Assembly (NCBI RefSeq): GCF_000430005.1
Contig: NZ_KE387017.1
Location: 1 to 64,000 of the forward strand
Reading direction: 5' to 3'
Length of the DNA: 64,000 nt
DNA from: Desulfovibrio cuneatus DSM 11391
GTDB taxonomy: Bacteria; Desulfobacterota; Desulfovibrionia; Desulfovibrionales; Desulfovibrionaceae
The notes beneath the pieces are model-generated. The model was not told where the DNA came from. It did no database searches and saw only the letters and a list, made by a program, of their open reading frames with translations. Position 1 is the first letter of the stretch. Each line of letters opens with the position of its first letter. The translations under genes were made by a program, and so were the position numbers. Shown here one piece after another: positions 43,905-52,782 of this stretch.

Positions 43905-44048
43905 TTTGTCCGTTTCAGGCGCGCGTGCTGCACTATAAGAAGGTAGTTTCAGTGCAGGCATGGGCGTTTTGGCAATGGGGCATGTTTGTCTGTTGCGCAC
44001 TTACGCTTCCTGTGCCTCCTCATTCCATATATAAAGAAGGAGATGAAC

Positions 44049-44597
44049 ATGAAACGAATGGCAGTAGTTTTGGTGTGGCTGGTGTGCTGTGCCCCCTTTG
44101 CCCAGGCAGGGGGCTTTACCCTGAAAAGCCCGGAGATTACAGCGGGTGGCACCTTGACCAATAAACAGGTGTTGCAGGGGTTTGGGTGTGAAGGGGATAA
44201 TATTTCACCTGCCTTGCAATGGACACATGCCCCGGCCGGAACCCGCAGTTTTGCCGTAACCGTGTACGACCCGGACGCCCCCACTGGCAGCGGCTGGTGG
44301 CACTGGGTGGTGTTTAATATCCCTGCCAGTGTGAACAGCTTGCCTGCCGGGGCGGGCAGTGGCCTTGCTCCGTTGCCGCAAGGGGCGGTGCAGTCGCGCA
44401 CCGACTTTGGCGTGCCAGGGTTTGGCGGTGCCTGCCCACCACAGGGGGACGCCCCCCACCGGTACCGCTTTGTGGTGCATGCCTTGAATGTGGAACACCT
44501 GCCCCTTGATGCAAATGCCTCCGGAGCGTTGGTGGGCTTTATGCTGCACCAGCACAGCCTTGGCAGCACGGAAATTACCGCAACCTTTGGCAGGTAA
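44049..44597 (+). CDS. Exported YbhB/YbcL-type PEBP protein
   Basis: 182 residues with a signal peptide (MKRMAVVLVWLVCCAPFAQAGG). The phosphatidylethanolamine-binding fold is marked by CEGDNISPALQWTHAPAGTRSFAVTVYDPDAPTGSGWWHWVVFNIP and by GACPPQGDAPHRYRFVVHAL. Bacterial members are periplasmic and of unclear function. ATG 44049 is favoured over 44043 because AAGGAG is seven bases upstream. Monocistronic with its own terminator. Confidence 0.92.
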   Translation: MKRMAVVLVWLVCCAPFAQAGGFTLKSPEITAGGTLTNKQVLQGFGCEGDNISPALQWTHAPAGTRSFAVTVYDPDAPTGSGWWHWVVFNIPASVNSLPAGAGSGLAPLPQGAVQSRTDFGVPGFGGACPPQGDAPHRYRFVVHALNVEHLPLDANASGALVGFMLHQHSLGSTEITATFGR

Positions 44598-44646
44598 TAC
44601 GCTGTAATTACCAACAGTAATACGTTTCACCGTACGCAGCACCCCT

Positions 44647-44695
44647 CGGCACAGCCTTTTCCTGCTTCATGCAGGGGCTGTGCCGTTTTTGGCCT
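44647..44695 (+). terminator. Terminator after the PEBP gene
   Basis: CGGCACAGCC pairs with GGCTGTGCCG across an 18-base loop containing CCTGC/GCAGG, then TTTTTGG. Confidence 0.85.
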
Positions 44696-44766
44696 GTACG
44701 GTGGCTTTATGCGTGTTTGGGAAAGGTAAACTTCTTGGCTAAGTTACCGGTAACTTTTAGCTTGGG

Positions 44767-45831
44767 CTACAGCTTGGGCGGCGGCGTGTGCCCATAGCAC
44801 GCCAGCACGCACTGTTTGGCAAAATCCGGCTGGTATGTGCCGCTGTGCGGGGCTGTTCGGCGCAGGGTGTCCACCTGTGCAAGGCGCTCAAGAATATATG
44901 GTTCCAGTTGGCTCCAGGTGGAGTGCCCTTCCTTTATGGCGCGCAGTTCTTCCCGCTGTTGCAGGGGGAATACGATTTTCCCGGTGAGCAGCAGCTCCTC
45001 TACTTGGTACAGTGCCCGCACCGCATGGGAAAGCGCCTTAAAATCAATGCCGTTATTGTGCTCTGCTTCCAGGGCTCTGGCTCCGTCACGCTGCATGTCT
45101 CCCTGCACCCGGCGGGCAAATTCTTCCATGCCAATGCTGCCCATGTGGGTTTTGCCGCATAGGTGCAGCCCTTTGCCTTGGCGCGTTTCCACGGCAAAGC
45201 AGTGTTCGGAGTCATCACACAGCCCGGCAATTACGTCTATGCATGGCAATAACTTTGCGTGGGCGGGCAGGTTGCCTGTTTGTTCGGCAAGCCAATGCCC
45301 CACCCGGCGCAATGCTCCTACCCGGGAACCCTTGATGCCGTATTGCTTGGCTTGCCCCAGGCTGTATTCTGCATAGGCCCGGCCTGATACCGTGTCTGTG
45401 AGCTTGAGGGGGTTGGCAAACACAGCGTCCAGAGCAGGGCTGCGGTACAGGGTACAGGCAGGGTGGGAAGGGGCAAACAGCATATCAAGTGCCCCAATAT
45501 CCCCGGCAGGCAGGAGTTGGAGCAGCCAGTGCTGCACAGACCACAGGTCAATGTCCACGTCCTGGGCCGTGTTGCGGCGCGCGTTGTTGCCTGTGGAATA
45601 ATGCAGGCTTTTGGTCGCTTCCTGCAAGTGCAGGGAAGTGGTGGAGGGGAGAAAAATCCCCCGAATATCCACGTCCGACTTTCCTGGCGATTCTGTGCCG
45701 TACAGGCTGGAACCAAACAGGGTGAGAAAAAGCAATGTGGCCCCGTGTTCACGGCACAGTTCATGCGCCTGGGCAAGATACTGCGAGGCACCAGGAAGTT
45801 TTGGGGGCAGGGGCGGGGCACTGGCGTTCAT
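44767..45831 (-). CDS. Predicted nucleotidyltransferase (RlaP/YcgL type)
   Basis: 354 residues. The polymerase-beta-type active site is clear: FGSSLYGTESPGKSDVDIRGIF, with a later acidic residue in QDVDIDLWSVQHWL. The large C-terminal helical region is as in the RlaP family associated with RNA repair clusters. No RtcB or ligase gene is nearby. ATG 45831 is chosen although its ribosome binding site is weak; the frame is open to 45912. It is downstream of the sigma54 activator gene on the same strand. Confidence 0.78.
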   Translation of the reverse strand: MNASAPPLPPKLPGASQYLAQAHELCREHGATLLFLTLFGSSLYGTESPGKSDVDIRGIFLPSTTSLHLQEATKSLHYSTGNNARRNTAQDVDIDLWSVQHWLLQLLPAGDIGALDMLFAPSHPACTLYRSPALDAVFANPLKLTDTVSGRAYAEYSLGQAKQYGIKGSRVGALRRVGHWLAEQTGNLPAHAKLLPCIDVIAGLCDDSEHCFAVETRQGKGLHLCGKTHMGSIGMEEFARRVQGDMQRDGARALEAEHNNGIDFKALSHAVRALYQVEELLLTGKIVFPLQQREELRAIKEGHSTWSQLEPYILERLAQVDTLRRTAPHSGTYQPDFAKQCVLACYGHTPPPKL

Positions 45832-45967
45832 GGCAAAGCCGCAGAGAAGTGAGTTGCAGGGAATGAGGGGGTACACGCCACGATCTTGAAAGCAAAGAAG
45901 AAATGCACGCAAAAGCCGTGGAAAGCAGAACGCGGTATACAGGCAAAAAGTCTCTCCTGAAATAGTC

Positions 45968-47065
45968 TTAAATATTCAAACGATACTCGGAAAGTTTATA
46001 TCGCAAGCTCCGCTCGCTAATGCCAAGCACAGCCGCCGTGTTTCCTTTATGCCCGCCAGCGTGTTTAAACGCCCGCAAAATGGCGCGAATTTCCGCTTCC
46101 TTCACAGCCGTGGCAAGGCGCAGGTTTTCCGGGGGGGGCACCTGTTCGTCTGCCTGGGCAGCCGAAGCGCCACCCCCTGCCCCGCGTGCCGCATCCAGCA
46201 GCAACTCAATGGGCATGTCATCCACGCAAATAACCGTATCGCCGTTCAGCAGAATGAGCCGTTCCAGCAAGTTACGCAGTTCCCGCACGTTGCCTGGCCA
46301 CAAGTACGCTTCAAAAAGTGCATACACGTCTTGATGCAATGCAGCATTGGGCTTGTGGTACAGGCGTTTGAAGTGTTCCAGCAAGTGTTCTGTTACCGGG
46401 CGAATGTCGCTGGTGCGCTCCCTGAGGGGAGGCAAAAAAACAGGGATGACGTTCAACCGATAAAAAAGGTCTGCCCGGAACGCGCCACTTTGTACCATTT
46501 GTTGCAGGGGCCTGTTGGTTGCTGCAACAATCCGTGCTTCAAAGGGAATTTCCTTTTCCCCGCCCATACGGCGAAAGCGTTTTTCTTCCAGTACCCGTAA
46601 AAAATCAGTTTGGTTGGAAAGGGGAATTTCGCCCACTTCATCCAAAAAAAGGGTGCCCCGGCCTGCCATTTCAAAAGCGCCTTTGCGCTGGCGGTTGGCC
46701 CCGGTAAACGCGCCACTTTCATGACCAAAAAATTTATTGGCAAACAGTTCCCCCTGCCAAATGCCACAATTCACAGCAACAAAAGGGCGTGCATTGCGGC
46801 TTGAAAGGTCGTGAATGAGCTGGGCAAACAGTTCTTTGCCCGTACCGGACTCGCCAAATATAAGGATTGAAGCGTCGGCACTGGCAACCTGCTGGGCAAC
46901 GGCATAAAGACGCTGCATGGCAGAAGACCGGAACACAAACGAAAGTCCGGCCTGTTCCGCAACATCTTCCCCCCCCATAGCAATACGAATAACATCGCCA
47001 GGCGGAGAAAAAGGCGCATCCGGCAATTTTTTGCCGTTATCTTTTTTGGCGTTGGGCATATACAT
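45968..47065 (-). CDS. Sigma54-dependent transcriptional activator without receiver domain
   Basis: 365 residues. After about 50 unassigned residues comes the AAA+ domain with Walker A GESGTGKE, the sigma54-contacting GAFTGA loop, Walker B TLFLDEVGEIP and the R-finger region. It ends with a Fis-type helix-turn-helix (GGHKGNTAAVLGISERSLRYKLSEY). There is no receiver, PAS or GAF sensor. It is divergent from a TauE-type exporter that has a sigma54 promoter and palindromic upstream sites, so it most likely activates that gene. The start is uncertain (47059 or 47065). Confidence 0.9.
   Translation of the reverse strand: MYMPNAKKDNGKKLPDAPFSPPGDVIRIAMGGEDVAEQAGLSFVFRSSAMQRLYAVAQQVASADASILIFGESGTGKELFAQLIHDLSSRNARPFVAVNCGIWQGELFANKFFGHESGAFTGANRQRKGAFEMAGRGTLFLDEVGEIPLSNQTDFLRVLEEKRFRRMGGEKEIPFEARIVAATNRPLQQMVQSGAFRADLFYRLNVIPVFLPPLRERTSDIRPVTEHLLEHFKRLYHKPNAALHQDVYALFEAYLWPGNVRELRNLLERLILLNGDTVICVDDMPIELLLDAARGAGGGASAAQADEQVPPPENLRLATAVKEAEIRAILRAFKHAGGHKGNTAAVLGISERSLRYKLSEYRLNI
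47020..47036. promoter_or_regulatory. Possible third activator site inside the regulator gene
   Basis: CGGCAATTTTTTGCCG differs from the core of the intergenic palindrome (CGGCAAAATTTTGCCG) at only one half-site position. It lies in the 5' coding region of the sigma54 activator, about 250 bases from the exporter promoter, a distance at which enhancers still work. Confidence 0.4.
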
Positions 47066-47169
47066 TCTTTGTTTATCGTGAAAATTGGCACAACCTTCAT
47101 GCTGCCTGTAAGAAAAATAGTAATATAATAACATGCAGAGGGCAACAAGATAACGAATAATCCCGTACG

Positions 47170-47208
47170 TCCGGCAAATTGCTGCCGCTTGCGGCAAAAT
47201 TTTGCCGC
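47170..47208. promoter_or_regulatory. Upstream activator sites between the regulator and exporter genes
   Basis: A perfect 18-bp palindrome GCGGCAAAATTTTGCCGC (47191-47208), and directly beside it a weaker copy CGGCAAATTGCTGCCG (47172-47187). They lie about 80-115 bases before the predicted exporter transcription start, the usual enhancer range for sigma54 activators. Confidence 0.7.
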
Positions 47209-47258
47209 CAAAACGGTGGTTTATTTCTATAACTACGTTATTTCACAAGCAAACAGAA

Positions 47259-47276
47259 ACGGCACGTTATATGCTT
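47259..47276 (+). promoter_or_regulatory. Sigma54 promoter
   Basis: CGGCACGTTATATGCTT has the GG and GC dinucleotides exactly ten bases apart and matches the GGCACG part of the -24/-12 consensus. Transcription would start near 47286, ahead of the exporter ATG at 47345. Confidence 0.75.
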
Positions 47277-47344
47277 AAGGAAAGGTGTGGTTGAAACATT
47301 TGTTTCAGCCTTTTGGCAGAACCCCAACCGGAGTAAGGCAGCGT

Positions 47345-48343
47345 ATGAATCCTCATAAAAAACTGTGGACATTTCTGTTTGCTGGCACACTGGCTGTAAC
47401 CATTTTAGGCGGAGCCCTGTTGGCACTTGGGGCCACAGATTCTGTAACAACCATTGCAACCCAGGCAGGGGAAACCCTGAATGCTGCCACAGGGCAGGCG
47501 GGCATGCCCTGGTGGAGCTGGCCACTTATTCTGCTTGTGTTCTGCTTTATCCTGGGTGTTGTTGCCGTGCTGGCCGGTGTTGGTGGCGGCGTACTTTTCG
47601 TGCCGCTGGTCAGTGGTTTTTTCCCGTTTCATATCGACTTTGTGCGCGGTGCGGGGCTTATGGTGGCCCTGGCTGGTGCGCTTGCCGCAGGGCCTGGCTT
47701 GCTTAAGCGCAACCTTGCCTCCCTTCGCCTTGCCCTGCCTGTGGCGCTGATAACCTCAAGCGGAGCCATTGTGGGGGCACATTTAGGCCTTGCCCTGCCC
47801 CCCCATATAATACAGCTGTCTTTGGGCATAACCATTCTGGGCATTGCCATTCTGCTTATTCTTGCCAAAAACAAGGAATTCCCCGAAGTGCCCAAGCAAG
47901 ACGCCCTGAGCCTTGCCCTGGGCATTAATGGCTCTTATTACGAGCCCAATACCGACACCGTGCATGACTGGAAAACCCACAAAACAGTGCCCGGAATGCT
48001 GCTGTTCATTGTGATTGGGGTCATGGCAGGCATGTTTGGGCTTGGGGCAGGGTGGGCTAATGTGCCCGTGCTGAACCTGCTTATGGGGGTGCCGTTAAAA
48101 GTGGCTGTTGGCACAAGCAAGTTTCTGCTTTCCATTACAGACACCTCTGCCGCCTGGGTATACCTGAACCAGGGCTGCGTTGTGCCGCTTATTGCCATTC
48201 CCTCCATTGTGGGGCTTATGGGTGGCTCTTTTGTGGGGGTGCGCCTTCTTGCCAAGGCCAAGCCAAAATTTATTCGTTACATGGTTATTGGCGTACTGCT
48301 CTTCGCTGGTGTGCGTTCCTTGATGAAAGGCCTTGGCATATAA
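47345..48343 (+). CDS. TauE/SafE-family sulfite/organosulfonate exporter-type permease
   Basis: 332 residues, about eight to nine membrane helices. It has the duplicated TauE repeat: GVGGGVLFVPLVSGFFPF, GAGLMVALAGALAAGPGLLKRNLASLRLALPVAL and the second-half GLGAGWANVPVLNLLMGVPLKVAVGTSKFLLS. TauE proteins export sulfite, sulfoacetate and similar anions or sulfur compounds. ATG 47345 is chosen since the sigma54 start site is after the earlier frame opening and AAGG precedes the ATG. It is followed by a small membrane protein gene. Confidence 0.88.
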   Translation: MNPHKKLWTFLFAGTLAVTILGGALLALGATDSVTTIATQAGETLNAATGQAGMPWWSWPLILLVFCFILGVVAVLAGVGGGVLFVPLVSGFFPFHIDFVRGAGLMVALAGALAAGPGLLKRNLASLRLALPVALITSSGAIVGAHLGLALPPHIIQLSLGITILGIAILLILAKNKEFPEVPKQDALSLALGINGSYYEPNTDTVHDWKTHKTVPGMLLFIVIGVMAGMFGLGAGWANVPVLNLLMGVPLKVAVGTSKFLLSITDTSAAWVYLNQGCVVPLIAIPSIVGLMGGSFVGVRLLAKAKPKFIRYMVIGVLLFAGVRSLMKGLGI

Positions 48344-48449
48344 CACCGTGCACATGCCCTGTATGGCTGCGCTGCCCATGGCCCTGTAATGGTAGCATAT
48401 ACCACCTCGGCGGGAAAAACCGCCGGGCGATTGCCCAAAAAGCATAAGG

Positions 48450-48872
48450 ATGGAACAAATGAAAAACAGAGCTGTTGCTTCTGAAGCACAAGTGGCTTAT
48501 TCCAATATTCTTTTTTATGGCTGCTGGCTAGGCCTTGCCATTATGACAATAACTTACTCGCTGTATGTTTTTGGCATTGTTGAAGCCCATGTGCCCCTTG
48601 CAAAACTGCCTGAAATATGGGGCAAGCCAGTGACCCATTATTTACAAGTGGGGCAGGTGCCTGTGGGCTGGGGCTGGGTGGCCTTGCTTAATACTGGCGA
48701 TTTTATCAACTTTATAGGCATGGTGTTGCTTGCCGGGCTCAGTATTGTTTGCTACCTGCGTATTATTCCTATGCTTTTTCGTGAAAACAAAGCCACTGCC
48801 GTTATTGCAGTTTTGGAAATAATCGTCCTTCTTGTGGCGGCTTCCGGCATTGTGGGTTCCGGCGGGCATTAA
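48450..48872 (+). CDS. Small membrane protein paired with the TauE exporter
   Basis: 140 residues with three to four hydrophobic helices (ILFYGCWLGLAIMTITYSLYVFGI, DFINFIGMVLLAGLSIVCYLRII, AVIAVLEIIVLLVAASGIVG). It is DUF1634-like in appearance, a group that accompanies TauE/SafE permeases, but I am not certain of the family. It lies about 100 bases behind the exporter and is presumably in the same sigma54-controlled unit. Confidence 0.75.
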   Translation: MEQMKNRAVASEAQVAYSNILFYGCWLGLAIMTITYSLYVFGIVEAHVPLAKLPEIWGKPVTHYLQVGQVPVGWGWVALLNTGDFINFIGMVLLAGLSIVCYLRIIPMLFRENKATAVIAVLEIIVLLVAASGIVGSGGH

Positions 48873-49077
48873 TGTGCTCACTTCGGTTGCGTGCCTTCCA
48901 AACAGAGCACAAAAAAAATGCAAAAAGGATAAACCAACATTGCAGAGTACCGCAATAAGCTGATACGTAGTTTTGAAGCACAGTTCCCGCATTTGCACTA
49001 CACGTAACGGAACGGATGTGAGCAGCGTATCAGGGTCACCGGGCCGCTTTATTCAACATCAATACGGGTTGTACCTC

Positions 49078-50343
49078 ATGCTTTTTTCCCAACAACTGGC
49101 AGCTGTGGACATTTTGTCCGTGTTAGAAACCCTTCCCCTGGGCATTGCGCTGGTGAGCCCTGAAGGTGTTTTTTTGCACTGCAACAGTGCCTTTGCCCGG
49201 TTGGCAAACCTTGAAAAAGAGCGTGTACAAGGGCTGCCGTGCCGCCATGTGTTGCGTTCGCGCCTGTGCGTGGCAGGGTGCGCTTTGGGGTGTGGGGCCT
49301 TTGGGCAAAAAGAAGGGACACCCCATTCTGGCTCCATAGGACTTGGGCACCTTGCCGAGATAAGCGCCCTGGCCCGGCATGGAGTTGAAACAGACATACT
49401 CACCGCCAGCCATAAAAAGATTTTTGTGCGGCTCACGCATATTCCCGTACACGACGAAAACGGCATCATCGTATTCTACCTGGATGTACTGGAAGACTTA
49501 AGCCCCATTAAAAAACTGGAACTGCGCCTGCAGCACGAAGATAGGCAGAAAAGTGTGGTGGGCAAAAGTCCGGCCATGGAACGCATTCTGACTATTCTGC
49601 CAGGGCTTGCCGCCACAGATACCCCCGTGTTCCTTACGGGCGAAACAGGCACAGGCAAAGACTTGCTGGCGGAAACCCTGCATGCCATGTCTTCACGTTC
49701 ACACGAGCCTTTTGTGCGCATAAGCGTTGGCCCCATGCCGGAACAGCACTTGCTGGAAGAATTGTTTGGTTCTGTGGGGCAAACACTGCATGGCAAGTCC
49801 GGGCGCTTTCAGCAAGCCGGAAGTGGCACCCTGTATATTAGCGAACTGGCAGACATTCCCCTTGCCGTGCAGCTACGGCTTATTCGCTTTCTGGATGAGG
49901 GGGTGGTGACCATGGAAGGGCAAACAACCCCCATGCGTGTGAACGCACGGCTCATTACAGGAACCAATAAAATGCCGGAATCGCTTATGGCACAAGGCGC
50001 CTTGCTGCCAGAACTGTATTACCGCCTGAATATTGGGCACCTGCACCTGCCTGCCCTGCGCCAACGTGTGGAAGATATCGACTTTTTGCTCCTTTATTTT
50101 TTGGAACAGTTTGCCGCCAGGTTTAAAAAGGAAGTACAGGGTTTTGCCCTGGACGCCAAAAAATGCCTCACAGCCCACACGTACCCTGGCAACGTGAGGG
50201 AATTGCGTAATATTGTGGAATATGCTGTCATGGTATGCCCACACCGCCTGGTTGGTTTGGAATATTTGCCAGCCTACTTGTTGCAGGCGGTTCCCCCTGA
50301 AGTAAAAAAGACAAAACAGGCCAAAAGGGGGAAACAGGCATGA
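49078..50343 (+). CDS. PAS plus degenerate sigma54-activator-like AAA+ protein
   Basis: About 421 residues. A PAS domain (LPLGIALVSPEGVFLHCNSAFARL) carries a cysteine cluster (CRHVLRSRLCVAGCALGC) that might bind metal or Fe-S. It is followed by an AAA+ domain with Walker A GETGTGKD. The sigma54-binding GAFTGA loop is replaced (LFGSVGQTLHGKSGRF), Walker B reads GTLYISELAD without its aspartate, and no helix-turn-helix ends the protein. It therefore should not activate sigma54 promoters or bind DNA. The start could be GTG 49018; its stop overlaps the next ATG. Confidence 0.82.
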   Translation: MLFSQQLAAVDILSVLETLPLGIALVSPEGVFLHCNSAFARLANLEKERVQGLPCRHVLRSRLCVAGCALGCGAFGQKEGTPHSGSIGLGHLAEISALARHGVETDILTASHKKIFVRLTHIPVHDENGIIVFYLDVLEDLSPIKKLELRLQHEDRQKSVVGKSPAMERILTILPGLAATDTPVFLTGETGTGKDLLAETLHAMSSRSHEPFVRISVGPMPEQHLLEELFGSVGQTLHGKSGRFQQAGSGTLYISELADIPLAVQLRLIRFLDEGVVTMEGQTTPMRVNARLITGTNKMPESLMAQGALLPELYYRLNIGHLHLPALRQRVEDIDFLLLYFLEQFAARFKKEVQGFALDAKKCLTAHTYPGNVRELRNIVEYAVMVCPHRLVGLEYLPAYLLQAVPPEVKKTKQAKRGKQA

Positions 50344-50711
50344 AAACCCGCACTATTTTGGTTGTGCTTTGCCGCGATGAAGTTGCCCCCCGGTTTGACA
50401 TGGCTGTGGAAGCGCTCATCGCCAGTACGGCAGAACAAGACACAACCAGCGGGCAAGAACCGCGGCATATGCTTTTGGCCCACCCTTCCGGTGAAGAAAT
50501 GTGCGACCTTGCAACGCGCCTTGGCGTGACCACTGTGGTGTGCGGTGGCATTGAAGAAGACCATTTCCACTTTCTGCGCTGGAAGCGCGTGGATGTTATT
50601 TGCAACGTTCTGGGCCAGGGCACGGCCGCCCTTGCCGCCGCCCTTGCAGGCACCTTGCAAGATGGAGAGAACCTTTTTGCAGCGCAACAACACACGGCAG
50701 GAACCCCATGA
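50340..50711 (+). CDS. NifX/NifB-associated-type (FeMo-cofactor-like) protein
   Basis: 123 residues of the dinitrogenase-iron-molybdenum-cofactor fold: VLCRDEVAPRFDMAVEALI near the start and TTVVCGGIEEDHFHFLRWKRVDVICNVLG later. There are no other nitrogen-fixation genes here; family members elsewhere bind metal clusters or act as redox-linked adaptors. The ATG overlaps the previous stop (ATGA) and the stop overlaps the following kinase start, so it is a translationally coupled part of a signalling operon. Confidence 0.82.
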   Translation: MKTRTILVVLCRDEVAPRFDMAVEALIASTAEQDTTSGQEPRHMLLAHPSGEEMCDLATRLGVTTVVCGGIEEDHFHFLRWKRVDVICNVLGQGTAALAAALAGTLQDGENLFAAQQHTAGTP

Positions 50712-52396
50712 AAAGCGAAACCCAGCATTATGAAAAATTACGCCGCAACATTGTGGGTATTCTTGCGGTTGTTGCCCTTGCCCCGGTCCTTTTGCTTGCG
50801 GCTGTCAATTATGCCGAATTTCAGGCAAGTTTTACCGCGGAAACGCAAGCCCCGTTCGTGTCCATGGTGGGTAAAGGGAAAAACTCGTTTGAACTTTTCC
50901 TGGCGGAACGCAGCTCAACCGTAAGTCTTATTGCTTCAGCCTACAGCTTTGAAGAACTGTCCACGCCGCAAACACTGCGCCATATTTTCCAGGCCATGCA
51001 AAGTGAATTTACGGGCTTCACGGATGTTGCCGTTATTTCCGATGAAGGTATCTTGGTGGCTTATGCAGGGCCAGGCCAACATCTTCAAAAAGAGCTTATG
51101 GGGAAAGATTATTCCCAACAGGAGTGGTTCCATAAAGTTCAGGCCCAGAACCGCTATGTGAGTGAAGTTATTGAAGGCTACCGCCAGTATCCGCACGTTC
51201 TTATTGCTGTGCAGCGCCATTCACCAGACGGCCGTTCCTGGGTTGTTCGTGCAGCCATTGACACCACCCCCTTTAGCCGCCTTGTTGCCGACATGAGCCT
51301 GGAACCGGGGTCTGATGCCTTTCTTGTAAACCGTTCAGGTGTGTTGCAAACCGATTCTGTAAACTACGGGAAAACGTTGGGCCAGTTCCCCCTGGCCGTT
51401 CCCCCCCCCAGCTATGAGGCCAGCATTACCAAAGCGTTAGACGAGCAGGGCAACGCCATACTTATGGCCTATTCGTACCTGCGTAATGCCGATTATGTGC
51501 TTATTGCCACAAAACCAGCCAGAAACATGCTGCAAAGCTGGCTTTTGCTGCGTACCGATATTTTGCTTATTTTTCTGGGCGGAGCGCTATGTATTTATTA
51601 CGTTGCCGCCAAAAGTGTGGACAAGCTCATAAGCCGCTTGCGGGAAAGCGATTTGAAGCGTGACCAGGCTTTTTCGCAAATGGAGCATGCCCAAAAACTT
51701 TCTTCCATTGGACGCATGGCTGCCGGGGTGGCCCATGAAATTAATAACCCCCTGGCTATTATTAATGAAAAGGCGGGTCTTATGCACGACCTGCTCTCCC
51801 TGGCGGAAGATTTCCCCCGCAAGGAACAGTTTTTACGTCAGATTGAGGCCATTCACTCTGCGGTGGCCCGGTGCCGGGACATAACCCACCGTATGTTGGG
51901 CTTTGCACGGCGTATGGAAGTAAAAATTGAATCACTGGACATAAATGAAATGCTGGAAGAAACCCTCCTTTTTTTCAAAAAGGAAGCCCAGCACCGCAAT
52001 GTACGCATTGTGGAAGAACTGGAACCGGCGCTGCCAAAAATTCGTGGGGACAGGGGCCAGTTGCAACAGGTTATTTTGAATGTACTGAATAATGCACTTG
52101 CCGCAGTGGGCGAAAATGGGCAGGTGAGCATTAGCACAATGCAAAAAGATACCAATACCATTGCCATGTGCATTAAAGACAATGGCTGTGGCATGAGTGA
52201 AGAAACAAAACAGCATATTTTCGAGCCGTTCTATACCACAAAAGGCAATGAAGGAACGGGCCTTGGCATGTCCATTATTTATGGCATTATTCAGCGCCAC
52301 CATGGTGAAATTGCTGTTGAAAGTGAACTTGGCAAAGGCACCCTTCTTACCATTTGCCTGCCTATTTCCAACACCCTACAGGAGGAACAGGCATGA
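50708..52396 (+). CDS. Membrane sensor histidine kinase (Cache-type)
   Basis: 562 residues. Two membrane helices (about 15-35 and 275-298) enclose a periplasmic double-Cache-like sensor (DVAVISDEGILVAYAGPGQHLQKELMGKDYSQQEWFHKV). Then come HisKA with phosphoacceptor His343 (AAGVAHEINNPLAI) and a complete HATPase domain (N-box QVILNVLNNALAAV, DNGCGM, GTGLGMSI). Cache domains usually sense small carboxylates or amino acids. The start codon overlaps the NifX-like stop, and its stop overlaps the response-regulator start. Confidence 0.93.
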   Translation: MKSETQHYEKLRRNIVGILAVVALAPVLLLAAVNYAEFQASFTAETQAPFVSMVGKGKNSFELFLAERSSTVSLIASAYSFEELSTPQTLRHIFQAMQSEFTGFTDVAVISDEGILVAYAGPGQHLQKELMGKDYSQQEWFHKVQAQNRYVSEVIEGYRQYPHVLIAVQRHSPDGRSWVVRAAIDTTPFSRLVADMSLEPGSDAFLVNRSGVLQTDSVNYGKTLGQFPLAVPPPSYEASITKALDEQGNAILMAYSYLRNADYVLIATKPARNMLQSWLLLRTDILLIFLGGALCIYYVAAKSVDKLISRLRESDLKRDQAFSQMEHAQKLSSIGRMAAGVAHEINNPLAIINEKAGLMHDLLSLAEDFPRKEQFLRQIEAIHSAVARCRDITHRMLGFARRMEVKIESLDINEMLEETLLFFKKEAQHRNVRIVEELEPALPKIRGDRGQLQQVILNVLNNALAAVGENGQVSISTMQKDTNTIAMCIKDNGCGMSEETKQHIFEPFYTTKGNEGTGLGMSIIYGIIQRHHGEIAVESELGKGTLLTICLPISNTLQEEQA

Positions 52397-52782
52397 GCTC
52401 CACCTTGCAAGGTATTCGTGTGCTGCTGATAGACGATGAAGCCGAGTTTGTGAACACCCTGGCGGAACGGCTGGAATTGCGCGGCCTTGTGCCCCAGGTG
52501 GCAGAAACTGGCCATGATGGCCTGGCCATGCTGGAAGATTCCGAATTTCAGGTGGTGTTGCTGGACATGATGCTGCCGGGTATGCGCGGCACAGATGTGC
52601 TGCGGAAAATACGCACAAGCCACCAAACCCTTCCTGTTATTTTGCTTACTGGCAATGCCAATGCCAAAGACGGCATTGCCGGCATGAAGGAAGGGGCCAG
52701 TGCTTACCTGACAAAGCCGGTAGACCTTAACGAACTGTTACGCGTGGTGCAGGAAATGGTACAAGGAGAACCCCGTGACTGA
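52393..52782 (+). CDS. Single-domain response regulator
   Basis: 129-residue CheY-like receiver: acidic pair LLIDDEAEF, phosphoacceptor Asp58 (LLDMMLPGM), Thr in LTGNAN and Lys in YLTKPVD. No output domain. Start overlaps the kinase stop by four bases. Confidence 0.92.
   Translation: MSSTLQGIRVLLIDDEAEFVNTLAERLELRGLVPQVAETGHDGLAMLEDSEFQVVLLDMMLPGMRGTDVLRKIRTSHQTLPVILLTGNANAKDGIAGMKEGASAYLTKPVDLNELLRVVQEMVQGEPRD

Noticed and set aside
48876..48916. Terminator-like GTGCTC/GAGCAC pair after the small membrane protein gene
   Set aside because: The stem is six pairs with a long loop, and it is followed by A rather than T on the coding strand.
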